64,000 bases of DNA from Holdemania massiliensis (GTDB lineage Bacteria > Bacillota_I > Bacilli_A > Erysipelotrichales > Erysipelotrichaceae). Every line of letters begins with the position of its first letter. Position 1 is the first letter of the stretch. The stretch lies in the NCBI RefSeq assembly GCF_022440805.1, contig NZ_JAKNTK010000001.1, positions 3,348,001-3,412,000 on the forward strand, read 5' to 3'. The notes under the pieces were generated by a model, which was given only the letters and a program-made list of their open reading frames with translations, was not told the origin of the DNA and did not search any database. The translations under genes and the position numbers were made by a program. Of this stretch, positions 26,068 to 34,454 are shown piece by piece.

Positions 26068-26079
26068 ATTCGGCTCCTT

Positions 26080-27537
26080 TTAAATCTGATCAATCGGGAA
26101 CATTGGCCGCTGAATCCGATGAAATGGAATGTGCGCAGTATCCTGCAGCGTCGCCCCTTCCGTCAGCGACATGACGTAAAATTCTGCTTTGTCTTTCAGC
26201 TCTGGGAAAATATATCCCTGTTTGACCACTGTGATGTCATAATTTTTCCAATCCACGCCAGCCTTCTCAAACTGAATAGCATTGGCATACGACTGCCTGT
26301 GATTCGCCACAATCACATCAATCGGGGTACCGACGATATTCACGACAACACAGGCGCCGAATACTTTGTAATGGCTCTCGGTCCCTAAGCTGACCAGACG
26401 TATGATCTCACCTTTGGATTTCACACGGACTTCCAGATCAACTCCCGTTGACAATGCGTCGTAGCCCACGCCCAGCGTGATCTTTGCCGTAGATCCCTCA
26501 GCCAGCGGATTCAGCTGCTTCCATGAGGTCGGATCACAGATTGAGGCAAAAAGGACACTTTTCTTTAAGTGCTCCACAGCCAGCATCTGCCGCAGAATCC
26601 CCGTATTCCAGCCCATTGCCCCGGAAGTTGTATTATCCCCGGAATCCGTGATGACTACCGGTTTCCCCGGATATTCCAGCGCCAGTTTTAAGGCTTCCTC
26701 CGGCTGGGCTGTCCGGCCGGTATAATGGAACTCATGCCGCTTCTTCCAGACATACTCCGCCAGCTGATCAGCGATGGTTTCAGCATATTGCTGATCAGCT
26801 TCGGTTGCCGGAACCACGACAATGCCGCAGCCAGCCACATCGGTATCATGCCGAATATAGCCGACATGCCAGGAACAACTCAGGATGCGCGGGTCTTGTT
26901 CGAGCTGATCCATATACTCATTGATCGAGCGCACCGGTTCATCGGCCGACACCGACTGTTCCCCGCCCAGGATCAAAGGCAGCTTGCGGTAAACCGCATG
27001 AATATGCTGAGGATTGCGGATCAGATCGCAGACCCGATGAGCCATCTTCCGCTTTGTATCGCGGGCGTCGGTGTGCGGGCTCTCACGGTAACTGCGGATC
27101 ACAGTTGCAGCTTCCACATATTCACGGCACAAATTGCCATGCGGATCACAGGCAATCGTAATCGGTACATAAGCACCGACCTGCTGACGTATCCGCTTCA
27201 AAATATGATGATCCCCCGAACCTAAACCTTCAACCTCACTCGCGCCGTGAAGCATCAGATAAATACCGTCGATTTCATCCCGATGGGCCTTTACCGCATT
27301 GATAAAACACGCTTCAATATAATCAAAAGTATGCCGTTTGATCACACCAGACGATCCCGATACTGCATAAACCGCGGGAATGACTTCAATCCCAGCCGCC
27401 TCAAAGATGTCGCCGACCTGCATCTTTTCAACAGCTTCCTCACCGAACGCGATATCATAAGCTGTGATTTCATTTTTAAACGGAACATTGGCATTGGATT
27501 CTGTGATAAACTCGCCGATCAATACTTTTTTCTTCAT
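26080..27537 (-). CDS. M81 family metallopeptidase (MlrC-like), paralogue 6
   Basis: About 485 residues: N-terminal DUF1485 catalytic domain (about 1-300) and MlrC C-terminal domain. Conserved marks are F-x-x-E-S-N near residue 10, LHGAS, the metal-type DPHGN near residue 130, YRESPHTDA, GGEQSVSADEPVRSIN and DSGDNTTSGA. The only characterised relative, MlrC, is a zinc-type peptidase that degrades linearised microcystin. Start at 27537 gives the better distance from AAGGAAGG; a second ATG lies three codons upstream. It is the only paralogue in the EIIA transcription unit, followed by the M24-like gene. Confidence 0.88.
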   Translation of the reverse strand: MKKKVLIGEFITESNANVPFKNEITAYDIAFGEEAVEKMQVGDIFEAAGIEVIPAVYAVSGSSGVIKRHTFDYIEACFINAVKAHRDEIDGIYLMLHGASEVEGLGSGDHHILKRIRQQVGAYVPITIACDPHGNLCREYVEAATVIRSYRESPHTDARDTKRKMAHRVCDLIRNPQHIHAVYRKLPLILGGEQSVSADEPVRSINEYMDQLEQDPRILSCSWHVGYIRHDTDVAGCGIVVVPATEADQQYAETIADQLAEYVWKKRHEFHYTGRTAQPEEALKLALEYPGKPVVITDSGDNTTSGAMGWNTGILRQMLAVEHLKKSVLFASICDPTSWKQLNPLAEGSTAKITLGVGYDALSTGVDLEVRVKSKGEIIRLVSLGTESHYKVFGACVVVNIVGTPIDVIVANHRQSYANAIQFEKAGVDWKNYDITVVKQGYIFPELKDKAEFYVMSLTEGATLQDTAHIPFHRIQRPMFPIDQI

Positions 27538-27585
27538 CCGTATCATCCTTCCTTTGCTTGTTTTGACTTAAGTTGAGGTGCTGCT

Positions 27586-28041
27586 TTACATGATTTCAAA
27601 CATCGGATCCAGAGCATTCAGTTTGCCTGAGGATGCCAGATTCCCGATTTCACTGTTCAGAGCGATCACGATCACATCGGTATCACAGCCGTGCCGGCGC
27701 ATCATCTTCCAATCTGCAAGACATAACAGATCGCCTTGTTTAACATGATCTCCGACCTTCACCTTGGTTTCAAACGGTACTCCTTTTAAGGTTACCGTAT
27801 CAATTCCAATATGAATCAGCAGTTCATGACCGCCGGTCGTCAGTAAGCCCAAGGCATGTCCTGTTTCGTAAACCATCGTGACTTCGCCCTCCGCCGGACT
27901 GACCACTTCCTTTTTCGCAAACAATTCCGGAGGCTTGACGGCAAACCCGTCGCCCAATGCCCGGCTGGCAAACATTTCATCATTCAGTTCTTCTAATCGC
28001 TTTCCCTTGCCCGCGACAGGGCTTCCAATCCATTCTGTCAT
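27586..28041 (-). CDS. PTS glucose-type EIIA protein
   Basis: A 151-residue EIIA of the Glc superfamily, receiving phosphate from HPr and passing it to an EIIB. Phosphorylation site His77 lies in HELLIHIGIDTV, with the second active-site His62 in ETGHALG; KVGDHVKQGD marks the family barrel. Start at 28041 is fixed by GGGAGG four bases upstream. The adjacent EIIBC gene (37520-38911) lacks an EIIA domain, so this protein is its likely partner. Transcription begins at the promoter at 28145 and passes a RAT-like site and terminator. Confidence 0.88.
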   Translation of the reverse strand: MTEWIGSPVAGKGKRLEELNDEMFASRALGDGFAVKPPELFAKKEVVSPAEGEVTMVYETGHALGLLTTGGHELLIHIGIDTVTLKGVPFETKVKVGDHVKQGDLLCLADWKMMRRHGCDTDVIVIALNSEIGNLASSGKLNALDPMFEIM

Positions 28042-28051
28042 AAAACCTCCC

Positions 28052-28104
28052 AAATAATAAAAACCAATCTGCAAGACAGCCTAAAAACTGAATGCAAATT
28101 GGTT
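28052..28104 (-). terminator. Leader terminator of the EIIA operon, overlapped by the RAT-like site
   Basis: On the minus strand AACCAATTTGCA (28104-28093) pairs with TGCAGATTGGTT (28073-28062), followed by TTTATTATTT, 10-20 bases before the EIIA ribosome site. Its first arm shares AACC with the end of the RAT-like site, so antiterminator binding would prevent it forming. Confidence 0.7.
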
Positions 28105-28132
28105 ATGCTTGTTGAATCAACAATAACAGTCC
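28101..28132 (-). promoter_or_regulatory. RAT-like antiterminator target in the EIIA leader
   Basis: Minus-strand RNA begins GGACUGUUAUUG and ends AAGCAUAACC, matching both halves of BglG/LicT targets and of the site in front of the BglG gene (39968-39995). Implies control by that antiterminator. Confidence 0.6.
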
Positions 28133-28144
28133 AACCTTGAACTC

Positions 28145-28173
28145 ATTGTAAGCGATCCCACCTTGAAAGTCAA
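28145..28173 (-). promoter_or_regulatory. Sigma-A promoter of the EIIA operon with cre-like box
   Basis: TTGACT (28173-28168), 17-base spacer, TACAAT (28150-28145). The sequence TGTAAGCGATCCCA at 28147-28160 (plus strand) fits the CcpA cre consensus TGWNANCGNTNWCA at all but one position and overlaps the -10 and spacer. Confidence 0.65.
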
Positions 28174-28300
28174 CTCTTTGAATTTGACCCTTCCTTTTTT
28201 CACATTGTCTGAATACCGCTGCCTTCAACGCATCAGAAAAACCTTGTTTTTTATTTCTTCCAGCATGCCTTTGTTAGGCTCAGCCCAGTTTCATTCCTCG

Positions 28301-28879
28301 TCAGACCCGCGCCATCCGCAGCTGCAGAAACAGACCAATTCCATGCACCGCGGCGAAAAGACCAACGCCGCCCATCAGAATCAAATTGGTATAAAACTCA
28401 GTGCTGCTCAGCGAACTGGTCCAGGTATAAATTCCGATAAGCAGGACAAAGATCAGACTCAGTCCAATCAAACCCACAAAGGTCGGCACTGAATATTTGC
28501 GTGACAGCGTAATAAAATAATTTTCTTTTTTCGGACGGACAAAAGGTTCAACCGTCGCCAGCTGATTTAAAAATTTAACTGAAAAATAACCGGTCCAGAC
28601 GAGGTAGACGAGAAAACCGAGAAAGAAACCATCGAAGGCGTTCATTCCCAGCAACACAGTCGCTGCCAGTCCAATAAAGACAGAAATCATCGTCCGCTGC
28701 GTATAGCGGTAAAACTCATCAATCTGACTTTTCGGAATCAAATAGCCGCGCTTGGAAAATAACGGCGCATAGACAATCCGATGCAGTGAGTCATGATAAA
28801 TGAACATTCCGTTGATATCTGGATAGGCCGTCTTGGTTTTCGGCTTTGAAGTTTTTAACTTTGCTTTCCTTTTAATCAT
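28301..28879 (-). CDS. Four-TM membrane protein of unknown function
   Basis: A 192-residue protein with a lysine-rich start, a soluble stretch (about 20-60, including YPDINGMFIYHD) and four hydrophobic segments in two pairs (about 64-82, 84-103, 128-148, 162-183). I recognise no family. It is the last gene of the long unit that starts at the BglG gene, 45 bases after an M81 gene, with AGGAAG as ribosome site. A role in handling the imported compound is possible only by association. Confidence 0.65.
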   Translation of the reverse strand: MIKRKAKLKTSKPKTKTAYPDINGMFIYHDSLHRIVYAPLFSKRGYLIPKSQIDEFYRYTQRTMISVFIGLAATVLLGMNAFDGFFLGFLVYLVWTGYFSVKFLNQLATVEPFVRPKKENYFITLSRKYSVPTFVGLIGLSLIFVLLIGIYTWTSSLSSTEFYTNLILMGGVGLFAAVHGIGLFLQLRMARV

Positions 28880-28923
28880 GGTTTCTTCCTCGCTTTCGCT
28901 TCTAGGGTTGAATCCGGCCCGAA

Positions 28924-30369
28924 TTATATTTCATCAATCGGATACATCGGGCGCTGAATTAATTTAAACGGAATATGCCGGGTATCCTGCGGCGTCGCTC
29001 CGTCGGTCAGCGACATCACATAGCCTTGTGCTCCCTGTTTAAAATCCGGGAAAATGTAGCCTTGTTTCAATACTGTGATATCATAGTCTTTCCAATCGAT
29101 ACCAAAAGCCGCAAACAGACTTTCATTGGTAACGCGGGCCGTTTGATCAGCGACAAGAATATCAATCGTAGTGTTCTCAACATGCGCCAGGATTCCTTCC
29201 CCGCGTGTTCCGATTGTCACCTCGCCATGCGAAATCGGAATCGGCGCCCGGGCCAGCGGCTTACATGTCAGGGAGACCGGCGCTGACAATTCATCATAAC
29301 CTGTGCCTAACGCAAGCGTCACCGTTTCTTCCAAATCCACCGCTGCCAGCTGCTTAAACGCCTGCGGATCACAGAGAGAAGCAAACAGGACCGTTTTTTT
29401 CAGATCATTGACAGCTAAGAACTGTCTGAGGACAAAGGTATTCCAGCCGGTAGCACCGGAGGTTGTATTATCACCGGAATCGGTGATCACAAACGGCTTG
29501 CCTTCAAAATTTAAAGCCATCGTCAGTGCTTCTTCCGGTTCGGCCGTCAAGCCGGTATAATGAAACTCATGCCGTTTATTCCAAACATATTCGGCCAGCT
29601 GGTCAGCCAGTGTTTCCGCATAGGCCTGATCTTCCTGTTTCTGCGGTACGACTACGATGCCGCAGCCGGCTTCCGGGCAGTCATGACGCAGATAGCCGAC
29701 ATGCCAGGATACGCTGCGGATGCGCGGATCCTGTTCCAGCTCATCCATATAACGGTTAATGGAACGAACCGGTTCATCCGCCGAAACTGACTGTTCTCCG
29801 CCCAGAATTAACGGCAGTTTGCGATAAACGGCATGAATCGTTTGCCGCTGCTGGATCAAATCGCACAACATTTCCGCTACTTGACGGCGGGTTTCCATGG
29901 CATCGGTATGCGGACTTTCACGATAGCTGCGCAGAATCTGCAGGGATTCGACATATGTTTTTGTCAGATTTCCATGCGGGTCGCAGGAAACGGCGATCGG
30001 CAGATATGGGCCGACTAAACGGCGGATTTCCTGAATGATGTGATGGTCGCCGCTGCCGATTTCCTCAACCCAGCTGGCGCCATGCAGATGCAGATAAATC
30101 CCGTCGATTTCATGCAGATGTTCCCGCACACTGTTTAAAAGCATGGATTCAATCAGCAAAAACGTTTTCTTATCGACGACGCTGGCCGCGTTGGCATTGG
30201 CATAGACACCCGGGATAATCGCTACCTTTTTTCCGGCAAAGGCTTCCCGAATTTCCATCACATCGATCAGCGCCTCACCGGTTGCCAGATCATAATTTTG
30301 AATTAAGGTTTTGTATGGGGCTTTGGCATTGGACTCAGTGGTAAAACTGCCAACCAGAACTTTCATCAT
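28924..30369 (-). CDS. M81 family metallopeptidase (MlrC-like), paralogue 5
   Basis: A 481-residue paralogue with E12 in GSFTTESN, LHLHGAS (94-99), DPHGN (130-134), ESPHTDA (151-157), GGEQSVSADEP and DSGDNTTSGA all intact, so probably active. The C-terminal third (about 330-440) differs clearly from the other copies while the last 30 residues (ATPQDTRHIPF, RPMYPIDEI) are near-identical, pointing to variable substrate contacts in the middle. Lies between the AEC carrier and the small membrane protein. Confidence 0.88.
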   Translation of the reverse strand: MMKVLVGSFTTESNAKAPYKTLIQNYDLATGEALIDVMEIREAFAGKKVAIIPGVYANANAASVVDKKTFLLIESMLLNSVREHLHEIDGIYLHLHGASWVEEIGSGDHHIIQEIRRLVGPYLPIAVSCDPHGNLTKTYVESLQILRSYRESPHTDAMETRRQVAEMLCDLIQQRQTIHAVYRKLPLILGGEQSVSADEPVRSINRYMDELEQDPRIRSVSWHVGYLRHDCPEAGCGIVVVPQKQEDQAYAETLADQLAEYVWNKRHEFHYTGLTAEPEEALTMALNFEGKPFVITDSGDNTTSGATGWNTFVLRQFLAVNDLKKTVLFASLCDPQAFKQLAAVDLEETVTLALGTGYDELSAPVSLTCKPLARAPIPISHGEVTIGTRGEGILAHVENTTIDILVADQTARVTNESLFAAFGIDWKDYDITVLKQGYIFPDFKQGAQGYVMSLTDGATPQDTRHIPFKLIQRPMYPIDEI

Positions 30370-30408
30370 GGACTTTCCTTCTTTCTTTTGTTTGATTCTT
30401 ACATTCCA

Positions 30409-31335
30409 TCAAAATGCGAGCTCAATCAATTTCATCAATAAAACTAGGGTCATGGTGGAAAGCAGCGTCGAGATCAGTACAACCGCTGACGCGAAGGCTT
30501 CATTGCCGCGATATTTCTTTGCGAAGCTGGCACAGGAACTGCCGACTGGCATCCCCATCAGCAGTGTGATCACCGCCGTCGTCTGAAAATCCAGGTGCAA
30601 AAGCAGACAGATGCCCAGGGCCGCCAGCGGAATAGCCAGCAGCCGTATCAGGGTAATCCAGGCGACATTTTTAATCATCGCCGCGTTCAGCTTCACTTTC
30701 TGCGCCAGCATGCTTCCCACCAATATCAGTGAAAACGGCGCAAGGCAGCCGCCGATCTTCTGCAAAGCCGTCAGAACCGGTGAGGGCAGGGACAGATGGA
30801 AACCGATCATCACCAACCCCAGGGCCATCACAACAAGAATCTTATTGGTAAGTATGGATAGCAGAATCGCTTTCGGAGATCGTTTCAGTGAAGGATTGAA
30901 AATACTCTCTCCCGCACTGAAAGCCATAATCCGTGTCGGAATCATAAAGACGTTGCAGCACATGACGCCGACCGGTCCAAACAGGGATTCAATGACCGGC
31001 GTGCCGATTAAGCCGCCGTTGCTGACAAGATAACCATAATGAGCTACACAGGCCTCACTCGGTGTAAAACGCGAGCTGGGTATTTTACTAGCCAGACTCA
31101 AAAAGACTTCAAGCAGAATCGCCAGGATCAAAATGGTTCCCAGCGAAATCAACAGGTCCATCGACATCCCGGTCAGAAAGGAAGTAAAAACACTGGCGGG
31201 AAGCAGGACGTTGATCGTCAGATTAGAGATAAACAGCTGTGCCTGTCCGTCGATCAGACCGGTTTTGGATAAGAGAAAACCGACGATCAGATAGGTGACA
31301 ATGGTAAGCTGCGTATTGATTAAAATCGTTGTCAT
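30409..31335 (-). CDS. AEC family (auxin efflux carrier-like) transporter
   Basis: A 308-residue protein with about ten membrane helices, two N/GxPxx-type breaks (SNGGLIGTPVIESLFG and LLMGMPVGSSCA) and the family ending VLISTLLSTMTLVLLMKL. Bacterial AEC carriers move small carboxylates such as malate or lactate. Start at 31335 follows GGGAGG. Its place among four M81 genes suggests uptake or export of a carboxylate reaction product or a second substrate of the same pathway. Confidence 0.82.
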   Translation of the reverse strand: MTTILINTQLTIVTYLIVGFLLSKTGLIDGQAQLFISNLTINVLLPASVFTSFLTGMSMDLLISLGTILILAILLEVFLSLASKIPSSRFTPSEACVAHYGYLVSNGGLIGTPVIESLFGPVGVMCCNVFMIPTRIMAFSAGESIFNPSLKRSPKAILLSILTNKILVVMALGLVMIGFHLSLPSPVLTALQKIGGCLAPFSLILVGSMLAQKVKLNAAMIKNVAWITLIRLLAIPLAALGICLLLHLDFQTTAVITLLMGMPVGSSCASFAKKYRGNEAFASAVVLISTLLSTMTLVLLMKLIELAF

Positions 31336-31410
31336 AATCCTCCCTGATTTCCTGACCCTGCCCCATCGCACTCTCTCTGTTGGGTTTGAGTCTTGGGCAG
31401 TGAAAGGTTT

Positions 31411-32874
31411 TTAATCCATATCATCGAGCGGAAACATCGGCCGCCGTACCAACTTAAACGGAATGTGCTTAGTATCCTGCGGCGTTGCCCCATCGGTCAG
31501 CGACATCACGTACCCTTGGGCCGCAGCCTTGAGTTCTGGGAAAATATAGCCCTGCTTCACGACGACGATATCGTACTGTGTCCAATCTTCAACCCCGGCG
31601 TGTTCATACTGAACCGTTTTAAAATAACTGAGTTTATGATTGGCAATGATGATATCAATCGGATGCTCCGTCAGCCGCACCAGCACGCAGTCGCCGGCTT
31701 TGGAAGCCAGGCCATCCTCCCCCGGGGCAAAGGACAGTGTCCGCACCACTTCCCCTTTCGCGATCAGTTCGACGTTTAATTCAACCGCTTGAGAAAGAGC
31801 GTCCGCATTCATGCCCAATCGGATTGGAATCTGTGCTCCTGGCTTCTGCTGAAGCAGCGACTGGACGCAAACCGGATCCACAATCGCAGCAAACAATACT
31901 CGTTTGTCTAACTTGTCCACGGCCAGAAACTGCCGCAGAACGAACGTATTCCAGCCGGTTGCCCCGGAGGTTGTGTTATCCCCGGAATCCGTAAGCACAA
32001 ACGGCTTGCCGGCAAAATCCAGCGCCATCTTCAAGGCAGCTTCAGGCTCAGCGGTGATGCCGGTATAATGAAATTCCCGGCGCCGCTGCCAGACAAAATC
32101 GGCCAGCTGGGCGCACATCTGATCAGCATACGCCTGATCCACTTCGGTCTGCGGAACAACTACCACCCCACAGCCAGCTTCCGGACAATCATGGCGCAGA
32201 TAGCCGACGTGCCAGGACGCGCTCATAATCCGCGGATCTTGTTCCAATTGATCCATATAAGCATTGATCGAGCGCACCGGTTCATCTGCCGATACCGACT
32301 GTTCACCGCCTAAAATCAACGGCAGCTTGCGGTAAGCTGGGCGGATTCCTTGCCGCTGACGCACCAGTTCACAAAGCATCCGCAGTGTTTTCTGCCAGGT
32401 AGCAATCATGTCGGTATGCGGTGATTCACGATAACTGCGCAGAATCTGCATCGATTGAACATAATCCTCGTTCAGATTCCCATGCGGATCGCACGAAACC
32501 GCGATCGGAAGATAGGGTCCAACCAGCTTGCGGACTTCCTTCAGAATGTGGAAATCACCACTGCCAATGCCTTCCACATAACTGGCGCCATGCAGATGCA
32601 GATAGATGCCGTCAATCTCATGGCGGTGGCTGCGCACAGCCCTCAACAGACTGTTTTCAATCGTTTCAAAAGCCGCCGTTTCAATGATTCCGTTGGGCGA
32701 TGATTTCGCATAGACCGAAGGGATCATCTCCGCTCCTTCCTGTTTTAAAACGTCTCCCAACTGCATGCGTTCGGCAATGCTTTCGCCAAAAACCAGATCA
32801 TAACTTGACAAGTCTGTCATGCAGGGAATATGCTCATTGACTTCTGTTGCAAAAAAACCAATTAATATTTTCAT
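31411..32874 (-). CDS. M81 family metallopeptidase (MlrC-like), paralogue 4
   Basis: About 487 residues. Family marks: GFFATEVN, LHLHGAS, DPHGN, YRESPHTDM, GGEQSVSADEPVRSIN, DSGDNTTSGATGW. Start at 32874 (ATG after AAGGGGG), ten bases beyond the stop of paralogue 3; the frame could extend eight codons into that gene. Its C-terminal domain carries a distinctive acidic FAPGEDG stretch absent from the others. Catalytic residues look complete. Confidence 0.88.
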   Translation of the reverse strand: MKILIGFFATEVNEHIPCMTDLSSYDLVFGESIAERMQLGDVLKQEGAEMIPSVYAKSSPNGIIETAAFETIENSLLRAVRSHRHEIDGIYLHLHGASYVEGIGSGDFHILKEVRKLVGPYLPIAVSCDPHGNLNEDYVQSMQILRSYRESPHTDMIATWQKTLRMLCELVRQRQGIRPAYRKLPLILGGEQSVSADEPVRSINAYMDQLEQDPRIMSASWHVGYLRHDCPEAGCGVVVVPQTEVDQAYADQMCAQLADFVWQRRREFHYTGITAEPEAALKMALDFAGKPFVLTDSGDNTTSGATGWNTFVLRQFLAVDKLDKRVLFAAIVDPVCVQSLLQQKPGAQIPIRLGMNADALSQAVELNVELIAKGEVVRTLSFAPGEDGLASKAGDCVLVRLTEHPIDIIIANHKLSYFKTVQYEHAGVEDWTQYDIVVVKQGYIFPELKAAAQGYVMSLTDGATPQDTKHIPFKLVRRPMFPLDDMD

Positions 32875-32884
32875 AACTACCCCC

Positions 32885-34336
32885 TTAAATCTCGTCAATC
32901 GGATACATCGGACGCTGGATCTGTTTAAATGGAATATTCTTCGTATCCTGCGGCGTTGCTCCCTCGGTCAGCGACATGACATAACCCTGAGCGGCGGCCT
33001 TCAGTTCCGGAAAAATATAGCCCTGCTTCACAACCGTAATCGCAAACTGTGTCCAGTCTGTGATTCCAGCATGCTCAAACTGCAGCGTATGACAATAGGC
33101 CTGCCGATGATCAGTAATGATCACCGTCATCGGCCGATCGGTTAACGTGAGGCTTACACAGTGTCCCATGACCGTATACTCATCCCGTCCCAATGCCGCA
33201 ACGCGAATCACATCCCCCTTGGCCTGAATCACGCCTTCAAGCCTCACCGGTTTGGACAGCTCATCCTCACCCACACCCAATGTCGCCTCAACCGTGTCGC
33301 CGATCTGTTTCATCCGCAGCTCAGCACAGGTCTTAGGATCACAGATCCCTGCGAACAGCACGCTTTTATTCAATTCTGGGAGAGCTAAAAATTGTCTGAG
33401 GACAAAGGTATTCCAACCGGTTGCCCCGGAAGTGGTGTTGTCACCGGAATCCGTCATGACAAATGGTTTGCCTTCAAAGTTCAGTGCCATCTGCAGCGCG
33501 GCTTCCGGATCAGCCGTCGTACCGGTATAATGAAATTCATGACGGCGCTGCCAGACGTAATCCGCCAGTTTGCCACAAATAGATTCCGCGTAGGCCTGAT
33601 CGGCCTCAGTCTGCGGAACTACGACTACTCCGCAGCCCGCTTCCGGGCAGTCATGGCGCAGATAGCCGACATGCCAGGACACACTGCGAATGCGCGGATC
33701 TTGTTCCAGCTGATCCATATAGGCATTGATCGAGCGCACCGGTTCATCCACCGAGACCGACTGTTCCCCACCCAGAATTAACGGCAGTTTGCGATAAGCG
33801 GGATGGATGTGCTGCCGATTCTTCAGAAGATCGCATAACATGGCTGCGACTTTGCGGTATGTTTCGACCATATCGGTGTGCGGCGACTGGCGGAAGCTGC
33901 GCAGAATCTGCAGCGAATGAACATAGTCTTCCGTCAGGTTTCCATGCGGATCGCAGGACACCGCAATTGGCAGATAAGGCCCAACCAATGCCCGGATTTT
34001 CGCAATGATATGAAAATCACCGCTGCCGATGTCCTCCACCCAGCTCGCACCATGCAGCCATAAGTAAATTCCGTCAATTTCGTGTTTATGTTTTTTAATT
34101 GTTGAAAGCAGCGAATTCTCAATGGTCAGAAAAGTTTCTTTTTCGATGACCCCGGAAGGTCCGCCCCCGGCATAAATCGACGGGATGATTTCAATCCCAG
34201 CTTGCTCAAAGACTTCCCGTACCTTCATGCGTTCGATCAATTCTTCGCCGAAGGCCAGTTCGTAATGGGACAGATTGTTTTTCATCGGAATATGAGCGTT
34301 GGCTTCTGTCGTAAAATGTCCGATCAAGACTTTCAT
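32885..34336 (-). CDS. M81 family metallopeptidase (MlrC-like), paralogue 3
   Basis: About 483 residues with GHFTTEAN, LHGAS, DPHGN, FRQSPHTDM, GGEQSVSVDEP and DSGDNTTSGATGW. AGGTGAGG supports the ATG at 34336. The terminator-like hairpin at 34366-34415 lies immediately upstream, so its expression, and that of everything after it, may be lower than or separate from paralogues 1 and 2. Confidence 0.88.
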   Translation of the reverse strand: MKVLIGHFTTEANAHIPMKNNLSHYELAFGEELIERMKVREVFEQAGIEIIPSIYAGGGPSGVIEKETFLTIENSLLSTIKKHKHEIDGIYLWLHGASWVEDIGSGDFHIIAKIRALVGPYLPIAVSCDPHGNLTEDYVHSLQILRSFRQSPHTDMVETYRKVAAMLCDLLKNRQHIHPAYRKLPLILGGEQSVSVDEPVRSINAYMDQLEQDPRIRSVSWHVGYLRHDCPEAGCGVVVVPQTEADQAYAESICGKLADYVWQRRHEFHYTGTTADPEAALQMALNFEGKPFVMTDSGDNTTSGATGWNTFVLRQFLALPELNKSVLFAGICDPKTCAELRMKQIGDTVEATLGVGEDELSKPVRLEGVIQAKGDVIRVAALGRDEYTVMGHCVSLTLTDRPMTVIITDHRQAYCHTLQFEHAGITDWTQFAITVVKQGYIFPELKAAAQGYVMSLTEGATPQDTKNIPFKQIQRPMYPIDEI

Positions 34337-34365
34337 ACTACACCTCACCTATTCTTTCTATCTGA

Positions 34366-34415
34366 ATAAAACAACAGCCGGGTCTTATGAACGATGTCCG
34401 TCAGACCAGGCTGTT
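34366..34415 (-). terminator. Intercistronic terminator/attenuator within the M81 array
   Basis: On the minus strand AACAGCCTGGTCTG pairs with AAGACCCGGCTGTT (arms end at 34415 and 34373) and is followed by GTTTTATT. No promoter consensus is obvious between it and the next gene. Confidence 0.55.
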
Positions 34416-34454
34416 TTCTTCATAAGCTTCAATGATGGGAGTTGTGGAAAACCG

